This document shows positions 35,253 to 41,350 of a stretch of 64,000 nt of DNA, one piece after another. The notes below the pieces were generated by a model. It was not told where the DNA came from, ran no database searches, and was given only the letters and a program-made list of their open reading frames with translations. Within the stretch, counting starts at the first letter, position 1; the number at the start of each line of letters is the position of its first letter. The position numbers were made by a program, and so were the translations under genes. The DNA comes from Oscillospiraceae bacterium (GTDB lineage Bacteria; Bacillota; Clostridia; Oscillospirales; Acutalibacteraceae), in NCBI GenBank assembly GCA_015066175.1, contig SVOW01000002.1:186001-250000 (forward strand), read 5' to 3'.

Positions 35253-35291
35253 AAGAACTACAAGTCTGCAAAGGCTTGTAGTTCTTTTTGC
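35253..35291 (+). terminator. Terminator of the isomerase/dehydrogenase operon
   Basis: AAGAACTACAAG and CTTGTAGTTCTT pair over 12 bases with a ten-base loop, then TTT and G. Confidence 0.88.
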
Positions 35292-35360
35292 AATTCAATG
35301 TTGAAAACAGATTATTTATATGATATTATGAAGAAAACAGAACTTAAGTAGGTGGATAGA

Positions 35361-35630
35361 ATGATCGAATCAAAATGCGGTATACTTTGTTGTTCCTGTA
35401 ATTTCAGAGATACTTGTGGTTGCGGTGGTTGTATAGAAACAAATGGACATCCGTTTTATGGCGAATGTCCTGTTGCGAATTGTTGTCAAAATAAAGAAAT
35501 AGCTTATTGCGGTGAATGCCCTGATATGCCTTGCGAATTGCTTATAAAATTTTCCTGTGACCCTGAACATGGTGATAATCCAAAAGGTGCCAGAATTGAG
35601 CAATGTAAAATATGGAAGGCAGAAAGCTGA
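35361..35630 (+). CDS. DUF3795-type Cys-rich small protein
   Basis: 89 residues with twelve or more cysteines: CGILCCSCNFRDTCGCGGC at the N-terminus, then CPVANCCQNK, YCGECPDMPCELL and EQCKIW. The order CGxxCxxC, CxGC, CxxCxxxPC fits DUF3795, which probably binds zinc or an Fe-S centre; function unknown. I start at ATG 35361, five bases after AGGTGG; a GTG at 35352 lies inside that site. It is two bases ahead of the next gene and probably begins a three-gene unit that also includes 35632 and 36127. Confidence 0.78.
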   Translation: MIESKCGILCCSCNFRDTCGCGGCIETNGHPFYGECPVANCCQNKEIAYCGECPDMPCELLIKFSCDPEHGDNPKGARIEQCKIWKAES

Positions 35631-35631
35631 T

Positions 35632-36108
35632 ATGAATAAGAGTATCTTTGATTACATTGTTGAGAATTTAAGCGGTGATATGAAGCAAACTGCTTTAGAT
35701 TTCGCAAATTATTTACAAGATAGCAGTGTTGAGTTTATCAAAGACAACGGTTATTGGAAGGACAGAATATATTATCTTTGCAAATTCAATGGTGAATATG
35801 TTTGTTTTATTGCAATTAAGGACCCCAATGAACCTGAAAATCATTGGACTATTTGGTCTGAGGACAGTAATGCCTACGAAGATGCAAATGCTGACGATAG
35901 TGTAATAAATGCAGCGTGGAAACATGTTGACCATTGCGGAAAATGCGGCTCCTGCGGGGGCGGAAAAACAAAAAATATCTTCGGTAAAATATTTGACGAT
36001 GTATGTGGTTGCACTTTTCGTATTGATAATGCAACTCAAAGTGATTTGCCGTTTTTGAAGAAAATGATTGAATTCCGAATTGCCGAAATTTCAGGAAAAT
36101 CTATTTAA
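35632..36108 (+). CDS. Conserved protein of unknown function with CGxCGxCGGG motif
   Basis: 158 residues. The first 100 form a mixed alpha/beta part (IFDYIVENL, DNGYWKDRIYYLCKFNGEYVCFIAIKDP, HWTIWSEDS); the C-terminal part has HVDHCGKCGSCGGGK and VCGCTFRIDN, giving five cysteines that could hold a metal. I recognise it only as a family seen in Clostridia without a known role. The ATG 35632 comes right after the preceding stop; the longer frame from 35557 is a shadow of that gene. No membrane segment or signal. Confidence 0.75.
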   Translation: MNKSIFDYIVENLSGDMKQTALDFANYLQDSSVEFIKDNGYWKDRIYYLCKFNGEYVCFIAIKDPNEPENHWTIWSEDSNAYEDANADDSVINAAWKHVDHCGKCGSCGGGKTKNIFGKIFDDVCGCTFRIDNATQSDLPFLKKMIEFRIAEISGKSI

Positions 36109-36126
36109 GTTTCAGAGGATAAGTAT

Positions 36127-36537
36127 ATGAACAAAAAATTTGATAACATATTGAAAGAGCGTTTCAGTAAGGATTCTCTTATATCAATTGCAACTGTTGA
36201 TAACTGCAGTATTCCGTGGGTAAGAACAGTTGATGCGATTTATATTGATGGAGCATTTTATACCATAACTCACAACTCAACTAACAAAATGAAACATATC
36301 AGCAGTAATCCCGTTGTCGCAATTTGTGGCGAATGGTTTTCAGGACACGGCAAGGCTGAAAGTTTAGGATATATCCGAAATGAAAAAAACAAGGATTTGG
36401 CAGATGAATTAAGAAAAGCTTTTGCATCGTGGTATGATAACGGTCATACAAATGAGAATGATGTAAATACCATAATATTAAAAATCACTGTTACAGACGG
36501 CATTATTTACGAGAACGGAAAAAGATTTGAATTTTAA
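36127..36537 (+). CDS. Pyridoxamine 5'-phosphate oxidase-like flavoprotein
   Basis: 136-residue split-barrel protein. SLISIATVDNCSIPWVRTVDAIYIDGAFY and the strand THNSTNKMKHISSNPVVAICG are typical of FMN-binding PNPOx-like proteins. Small stand-alone members act as reductases on varied substrates, so a role in vitamin B6 is not implied. Eighteen bases separate it from the CGGG protein, with AGAGGATAAG as ribosome site; it is the last gene before the terminator at 36564. Confidence 0.8.
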   Translation: MNKKFDNILKERFSKDSLISIATVDNCSIPWVRTVDAIYIDGAFYTITHNSTNKMKHISSNPVVAICGEWFSGHGKAESLGYIRNEKNKDLADELRKAFASWYDNGHTNENDVNTIILKITVTDGIIYENGKRFEF

Positions 36538-36563
36538 TTGAAAGTGTAGTATAGAAACAAAAA

Positions 36564-36596
36564 AGGATAGCTCTTTAATCGGAGCTATCCTCTTTT
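36564..36596 (+). terminator. Terminator of the 35361-36537 unit
   Basis: AGGATAGCTC and GAGCTATCCT pair over ten bases with an eight-base loop, then CTTTT. On the minus strand it is preceded by yaiI and followed by a U run, so it probably serves both. Confidence 0.82.
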
Positions 36597-36611
36597 AATA
36601 ACTTCACTACG

Positions 36612-37049
36612 TTATCTATCTTCCAAAATCCTCCATAAAGACTTAAGAAACGCTTCATCTTGCTCTTTCGTTCTTTTTGAAGGACCTTTCGTTCTTCCGC
36701 CTGCCATTCTTACTTTCTTTGCAAAATGGCGTTGTTCAAGTAAAGAACCAATATTGAACTCGGTAAAAATAAGACCATTCTGATTAAGCACATTTGCTTT
36801 TTTAGCAAGGCACATTGCCGCAAGACCATAATCCTGGGTAACAACCACATCCCCTGCTTTTACAAGGTTCACAAGTGCGAAATCTGCGCTGTCTGCGCCT
36901 TTAGATACAACAATAGTTCTTGCATTTTCACGTTCAATCATGTGTGAAGTGTCGCAGAGTAAAATACATTCTTCAACATTATGTTGTCTTGCACAATCAA
37001 GTGCAATATCAGTTACGGGACAAGCATCTGCATCAATTAATAATTTCAT
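36612..37049 (-). CDS. YaiI/YqxD family protein (UPF0178)
   Basis: 145-residue conserved bacterial protein that resembles PIN-like nuclease folds: LLIDADACPVTDIAL at the N-terminus, GADSADFALVNLVKAGDVVVTQDYGLAAMCL in the middle, and RTKGPSKRTKEQDEAF near the end, all hallmarks of the family. Acidic residues in these motifs suggest a metal site, but no activity is established to my knowledge. The start is ATG 37049 behind GGTGAT; the longer frame to 37094 crosses the promoter. Single-gene unit, divergent from glycerate kinase. Confidence 0.88.
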   Translation of the reverse strand: MKLLIDADACPVTDIALDCARQHNVEECILLCDTSHMIERENARTIVVSKGADSADFALVNLVKAGDVVVTQDYGLAAMCLAKKANVLNQNGLIFTEFNIGSLLEQRHFAKKVRMAGGRTKGPSKRTKEQDEAFLKSLWRILEDR

Positions 37050-37065
37050 TATAATCACCAAAAAT

Positions 37066-37094
37066 ATTTTATCACAAATTTGCTTAAATTGCAA
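37066..37094 (-). promoter_or_regulatory. Promoter of the yaiI-like gene
   Basis: TTGCAA (37094-37089), 17 bases, TAAAAT (37071-37066) on the minus strand. It overlaps the divergent glycerate kinase promoter. Confidence 0.7.
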
Positions 37095-37108
37095 AAATAT
37101 GTTATTAT
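37080..37108 (+). promoter_or_regulatory. Promoter of the glycerate kinase gene
   Basis: TTGCTT (37080-37085), 17 bases, TATTAT (37103-37108). The two divergent promoters share bases 37080-37094. Confidence 0.65.
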
Positions 37109-37130
37109 AAATTCAAAGTGTGGTGTTATT

Positions 37131-38258
37131 ATGAATGTAGTTGTAGCTATTGACTCATTTAAAGGAAGTCTATCATCTTTACAAGCCGGGAATGCTGTTA
37201 AAGAAGCTTTAATAAAAGCAGATAAAGCTTCTACCGCAGAAGTATTTTCTCTTGCAGACGGCGGAGAAGGCACTGTTGAAGCAATGTACGAAGGTCTTGG
37301 CGGAGAGATTAAAGAAATTGAAGTAACAGGTCCGATTTTTAATAAAGTTAAATCCCGATATCTGATTCTTCCGGATAAAACCGCCGTTATTGAAATGGCA
37401 ACAGCAGCAGGTCTTAATCTTGTACCTGAAAATAAAAGAAACCCGATGGACACTACTACTTTCGGTGTTGGTGAATTAATTAAAGACGCAATTTCTTCAG
37501 GCTGCAGAAATTTTATTATCGGCATAGGTGGCAGTGCTACGAATGACGGCGGAATCGGTATGCTTTCGGCGTTAGGTTATGATTTCAGAGATGAAAACAA
37601 CGAAACTATCCCCCTTTGCTGTAAGGGACTTGAACATCTTTATGAAATATCTGCAAGGAATGTTTTACCTGAACTTGAAGATTGTAAATTCCGTATTGCT
37701 TGTGATGTAAACAATCCCCTTTGCGGTAAAAACGGATGTAGTTACATTTTTGCACCACAGAAAGGCGCAAGTGAAGACGACATTGTAAAAATGGATTTAT
37801 GGCTCAAAAAGTATGCTGAAATTGCAAAAACTATTTCATCAGATGCAGACTCAGACTTTCCCGGTGCCGGTGCTGCAGGTGGTCTCGGCTTTGCTTTCCG
37901 CACATTTACAAATGCAGAGCTTGAATCAGGTATTGATATAATAATCGATGCAATCTGTCTTGAAGATGGTATAAAAAACTGCGATATAGTTGTTACAGGC
38001 GAAGGTAGACTTGACAGCCAGACGGTTATGGGAAAAGCTCCTATAGGTGTTGCAAAACTTGCTAAAAAATATGGTAAAAAGGTTATTGCCTTTTCAGGAA
38101 TAATCGGAAACGGTGCTGAAGTCTGCAATAAACACGGCATTGATGCATTTTTTCCCATTGTCAGGACAATTACAACAGCAGAAAGTGCAATGAAACCCGA
38201 TAACGCATATAAAAATTTAACTGATACTGCATATCAGGTTTTCAGATTAATTAAATAA
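37131..38258 (+). CDS. glxK: Glycerate kinase
   Basis: 375-residue enzyme of the GlxK/GarK family that phosphorylates D-glycerate, usually to 2-phosphoglycerate, feeding lower glycolysis. It opens with VVAIDSFKGSLSSLQAGNAV; SLADGGEGTVEAM, GGSATNDGGIGMLSALG, PGAGAAGGLGF and VTGEGRLDSQT are the family blocks that bind ATP and glycerate. The start is ATG 37131; upstream in-frame codons cross the promoter. It precedes, by 15 bases, a membrane-anchored beta-propeller-like gene. Confidence 0.93.
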   Translation: MNVVVAIDSFKGSLSSLQAGNAVKEALIKADKASTAEVFSLADGGEGTVEAMYEGLGGEIKEIEVTGPIFNKVKSRYLILPDKTAVIEMATAAGLNLVPENKRNPMDTTTFGVGELIKDAISSGCRNFIIGIGGSATNDGGIGMLSALGYDFRDENNETIPLCCKGLEHLYEISARNVLPELEDCKFRIACDVNNPLCGKNGCSYIFAPQKGASEDDIVKMDLWLKKYAEIAKTISSDADSDFPGAGAAGGLGFAFRTFTNAELESGIDIIIDAICLEDGIKNCDIVVTGEGRLDSQTVMGKAPIGVAKLAKKYGKKVIAFSGIIGNGAEVCNKHGIDAFFPIVRTITTAESAMKPDNAYKNLTDTAYQVFRLIK

Positions 38259-38273
38259 AAGGAGAACAACAAT

Positions 38274-39314
38274 ATGGAAGCAATATTTACTAAAATCTCG
38301 GCATTCTTTATGTCGATTATCACAGCAATCACTCTTTTGCCCACCAATATAGTAAACACTGTTACAAGTGATACAGGTATTATTGAAAAAATCGTTTTTT
38401 CTGAATATAATCAGGTATCAGAAAAATTCTGTGAAATACCCGCACTTGATACAGAATTTGTACCGCAAGGTCTTGCTTACAGTGATTACCTTGACAGAGT
38501 ACTTATTTGCGGTTATATGGATGAAGATGATTCAGCTTCAAGAATCTATGTTATCAATCCTGAATCAGGTGAATGCGAAAAATTTGTAACGCTTATTGAA
38601 ACTGACGGTGAAAAATACACGGGTCACTGTGGCGGTATCGCCACATTCGAAAATAATGCCTGGGTAGTTTCAGGAAAATATGCACGCAGACTGTCTCTTG
38701 ATGCACTGAAAAATGCCGAAAACGGCACCTCAATTCAATTTATTGATAAATTTAATACAGGCACCAGAGCATCATATGCAAACTGTTCGAACGGCATTTT
38801 ATGGGTTGGTGAATACCACAAAAACGGAGACACATATAAAACTGAAGACAGCCATCATTTAACTTCTCCAAATGGCGAAAAAATGTTTGCATGGACCTGC
38901 GGTTATATCCTTGAAAGCGGAAACGAAACAGGTTTTGATTACGACGGAACATCAAAGGAAATTGTTGCTCCTGATTATATTCTTGCTACTGAATCAATGT
39001 GTCAGGGCTTTATGCAGCTTCCGGACGGCAGATTTGTCACAAGTATCTCAGGTTCAATTATCAATTCTCAACTTAATACTTTTGAAAATGTTCTTGAAAA
39101 TAACGAAGATGCAACAGTAACGGTTTCTGGTAAAGAAGCAAAACTCTGGTTCCTTGATTCAACAAAAATGGTTTCTTCGCTCAATGCTCTCCCTCGTTCC
39201 GAAGGTGTCGATAATTACAACGGCAAAACTTTGGTGCTTTATGAATCAGGATGCAAGAAAATGTTTGCTGCACAAATTGTAAGAACAGAAAATGTGTGGA
39301 GTGTTACATTATAA
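38274..39314 (+). CDS. N-terminally anchored beta-propeller-like protein, unknown function
   Basis: 346 residues. Residues 1-30 are hydrophobic with little charge (an anchor or signal), followed by repeated short strands such as VPQGLAYSDYLDRVLICGY, GHCGGIATFENNAWVVSG and MCQGFMQLPDGRFVTSISG that suggest a propeller outside the cell. In layout it resembles the protein at 4183-4998, but the repeats differ. The start is ATG 38274 behind AAAGGAG. It is likely co-transcribed with glycerate kinase; again, no link between the two is evident. No catalytic motif recognised. Confidence 0.75.
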   Translation: MEAIFTKISAFFMSIITAITLLPTNIVNTVTSDTGIIEKIVFSEYNQVSEKFCEIPALDTEFVPQGLAYSDYLDRVLICGYMDEDDSASRIYVINPESGECEKFVTLIETDGEKYTGHCGGIATFENNAWVVSGKYARRLSLDALKNAENGTSIQFIDKFNTGTRASYANCSNGILWVGEYHKNGDTYKTEDSHHLTSPNGEKMFAWTCGYILESGNETGFDYDGTSKEIVAPDYILATESMCQGFMQLPDGRFVTSISGSIINSQLNTFENVLENNEDATVTVSGKEAKLWFLDSTKMVSSLNALPRSEGVDNYNGKTLVLYESGCKKMFAAQIVRTENVWSVTL

Positions 39315-39319
39315 ATAAC

Positions 39320-39348
39320 TTGATTTAGTCAGCAATTTATGTTATTAT
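39320..39348 (+). promoter_or_regulatory. Promoter of the DtxR-like gene
   Basis: TTGATT (39320-39325), 17 bases, TATTAT (39343-39348), about 30 bases before the TTG start. Confidence 0.65.
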
Positions 39349-39378
39349 GGTAAAAATATAGATTAAGGATGTTGTGCT

Positions 39379-39750
39379 TTGAAAGTTCTTGAATCGGGTG
39401 AAAACTACCTCGAAACAATACTTGTTTTAAATAAACAAAATAATAATGAAACACGTGCAATAGATGTGTGCAATTCTCTCGGATTCTCTAAACCTACAGT
39501 AAGTGTAATGCTCAAACAATTGCGTGAAAACGGATATGTTACTGTGAATGAAAAAGGTTTTTTGAGCCTGACTGATAAGGGGTTTGAGATTGCTAAAAAG
39601 GTTTATGAAAGACATAATGTTATTGCCGAATTACTTATGGCAATCGGTGTCAGCCGTGAAACAGCCTTGAAAGATGCATGTAAAATAGAGCACGATATAA
39701 GCGATGAAACATTCACTCAACTTAAAATTCAACTTGAAAAACTAAAATGA
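39379..39750 (+). CDS. Short DtxR/MntR-family metal-dependent repressor
   Basis: 123 residues: a winged helix (residues 5-65, SKPTVSVMLKQLRENGYV as recognition helix) and a short metal-binding dimerisation domain, without the SH3-like third domain. Ligand candidates are His79, Cys101, Glu104 and His105; the CxxEH set matches the iron-sensing DtxR site (Cys102, Glu105, His106) rather than MntR, in which Glu replaces the Cys. The N-terminal ligand (Met10 in DtxR, Asp8 in MntR) is Asn9. The TTG start at 39379 is nine bases after AAGGAT. Single gene; no metal transporter lies next to it. Confidence 0.85.
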   Translation: MKVLESGENYLETILVLNKQNNNETRAIDVCNSLGFSKPTVSVMLKQLRENGYVTVNEKGFLSLTDKGFEIAKKVYERHNVIAELLMAIGVSRETALKDACKIEHDISDETFTQLKIQLEKLK

Positions 39751-39758
39751 TAAAGTAG

Positions 39759-39796
39759 AACCCACAGAGCAGTTAAACTCTGTGGGTTAATTTTTT
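39759..39796 (+). terminator. Terminator of the DtxR-like gene
   Basis: AACCCACAGAG and CTCTGTGGGTT pair over 11 bases with an eight-base loop, then AATTTTTT. It lies in the 45-base gap to the convergent serine dehydratase gene. Confidence 0.85.
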
Positions 39797-41240
39797 AATC
39801 ATATAACTTCGCAAGACCGCCTTCTGACGTTTCTTTGTATGTTCTTGAAATATCACGGCCTGTTTCATACATGGTTTTAATAACGAGGTCAAGTGAAATT
39901 TTTCTTGAATCACTTAAAAAATTGGCAAGATTCACAGCATTCAACGACCTCATAGCAGCAACTGCGTTGCGTTCAATACACGGAATCTGAACGAGACCGC
40001 GAATGGGGTCACAAGTAAGGCCTAAAAGGTGCTCAATTGCGATTTCAGCTGCATATTCGATTTGTTCTATACTTAATCCGTAAAGCTCTGCAAGAGCTGC
40101 TGACGCCATCGCACACGCTGCACCGATTTCAGCCTGACATCCGCATACTGCACCGCTGATTGAAGCATTTGTTTTTATCAGGTTGCCGATAAGACCTGCC
40201 GTTGCAATTGCGTGGAGAATGTCTTCGTCATCAACTCCCCTTTTTTCGCTTACATATTTCAGAACTGCAGGCATAACACCTGATGAACATGATGTTGGTG
40301 CAGTGACAATTTCAGCAAAAGCAGAATTTTGTTCGCTCACTGCAAATGCGTAAGAACAAACAAGACGGTTTTCGCGTGTTTCGTGGCTTTCGTCTATATA
40401 TCGCTGACGATAAAGGAATTTTGCTTTTCTTTGAACATCAAGTCCGCCAAGTAGTATCCCTGTGCTTTCAAGTCCGTCTTTGACGGATTTTTTCATAACA
40501 TTCCAGATATTATCAAGATAGTCCCATATTTCTTTGCCTTCAACTTCTTCAACGTATTCCCAGAGTCTGATACCTTTTTCACGACAATAATCAGAAATAT
40601 CTGAAAAAGTGCTGTGTGGATAAATCAACTGCCCTTCAGATGCATCTTCACCATAAACTTCCACTGCACCTCCACCGACACTGATAATATATTTTTCATC
40701 AGTAACTTCACCATCTTTAAAAGAAATGAATTTCATTGTATTGGGATGAGGGAGATTTTCAGTATCAAGATCAAAAACAACTTCTGTACTGACAGGCAGA
40801 AACACGTTTCTGATTAAACTGTCTACGCTGTAAACTCTACCGAATTTGCCCAGTGAAGCATATAATATTACTTTGAATTTGTCTGCTTCGGGATGTCTGT
40901 CTTTGAAGAGTCTTGCAGCTCTTTCAGGACCAATCGTGTGTGAACTTGAAGGTCCTCTCGTGACTGTATACAGTTTTTTCAGTGAAAGCATTTTTCTGCA
41001 CGGCTCATAAGTAAAATCATTTTTTGTCAAATCATGTTTTTCGCTCAATAATTCCTTTATGCTCACATTAAGTATTTCAGAAATAGGTTTTAAGAGTTCA
41101 ATACTCGGATATGACTCACCATTTTCCCACTTTGACACAGCACGGTTAGATACATTAAGTTTGACACCTAATTCACTCTGTGTTATACCTGATGCTTCAC
41201 GATATTTTTTAATTTTTTCACCAATGTTTAATTTTTCCAT
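39795..41240 (-). CDS. L-serine dehydratase (Fe-S type) fused to an N-terminal Cro/CI helix-turn-helix
   Basis: 481 residues. Residues 1-65 are a complete XRE DNA-binding domain (IGEKIKKYREASGITQSELG, recognition helix SNRAVSKWENG). From about residue 85 a full single-chain serine dehydratase follows: the beta part with TRGPSSSHTIGPERAA, then from about 280 the alpha part with TAPTSCSSGVMPAVL, CGCQAEIGAA and GLTCDPIRGLVQIPCIERNA, whose cysteines would hold a 4Fe-4S cluster. The enzyme deaminates L-serine to pyruvate. The ATG 41240 is nine bases after AAAGGAC and belongs to the HTH part, so the fusion is real and not two genes. Inverted repeats cover its own promoter, which suggests that it represses itself. 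Confidence 0.9.
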   Translation of the reverse strand: MEKLNIGEKIKKYREASGITQSELGVKLNVSNRAVSKWENGESYPSIELLKPISEILNVSIKELLSEKHDLTKNDFTYEPCRKMLSLKKLYTVTRGPSSSHTIGPERAARLFKDRHPEADKFKVILYASLGKFGRVYSVDSLIRNVFLPVSTEVVFDLDTENLPHPNTMKFISFKDGEVTDEKYIISVGGGAVEVYGEDASEGQLIYPHSTFSDISDYCREKGIRLWEYVEEVEGKEIWDYLDNIWNVMKKSVKDGLESTGILLGGLDVQRKAKFLYRQRYIDESHETRENRLVCSYAFAVSEQNSAFAEIVTAPTSCSSGVMPAVLKYVSEKRGVDDEDILHAIATAGLIGNLIKTNASISGAVCGCQAEIGAACAMASAALAELYGLSIEQIEYAAEIAIEHLLGLTCDPIRGLVQIPCIERNAVAAMRSLNAVNLANFLSDSRKISLDLVIKTMYETGRDISRTYKETSEGGLAKLYD

Positions 41241-41263
41241 AATTTTGTCCTTTGCTAATAACG

Positions 41264-41306
41264 GTTGATAGTAATTATTTTATCAACTTTTAGTTGATAT
41301 GTCAAC
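41264..41306 (-). promoter_or_regulatory. Promoter of the HTH-serine dehydratase gene with overlapping operator palindromes
   Basis: On the minus strand TTGACA (41305-41300), 17 bases, TAAAAT (41282-41277) is a near-consensus promoter. Four GTTGAYA-type half-sites lie over it. One pair, GTTGACATATCAAC (41306-41293), is a perfect palindrome covering the -35. The second pair, GTTGATA (41287-41281) and TATCAAC (41270-41264), brackets the -10 with ten bases between. The first ATG is 24 bases downstream. Confidence 0.78.
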
Positions 41307-41343
41307 AAAAAAATCAGCCGACTTAACGCCGACTGATTTTTTA
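41305..41343 (-). terminator. Terminator of the P-type ATPase gene
   Basis: On the minus strand AAATCAGTCGGC pairs with GTCGGCTGATTT (two G-U pairs) around a five-base loop, followed by a run of T. It lies eight bases after the ATPase stop and ends where the serine dehydratase promoter begins. Confidence 0.82.
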
Positions 41344-41350
41344 GCAATAA

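Noticed and set aside
40614..40817. Separate serine dehydratase and HTH genes joined by a sequencing error
   Set aside because: The frame is continuous with normal linker sequence, the only good ribosome site is before the HTH, and there is no internal start with a site near residue 80.
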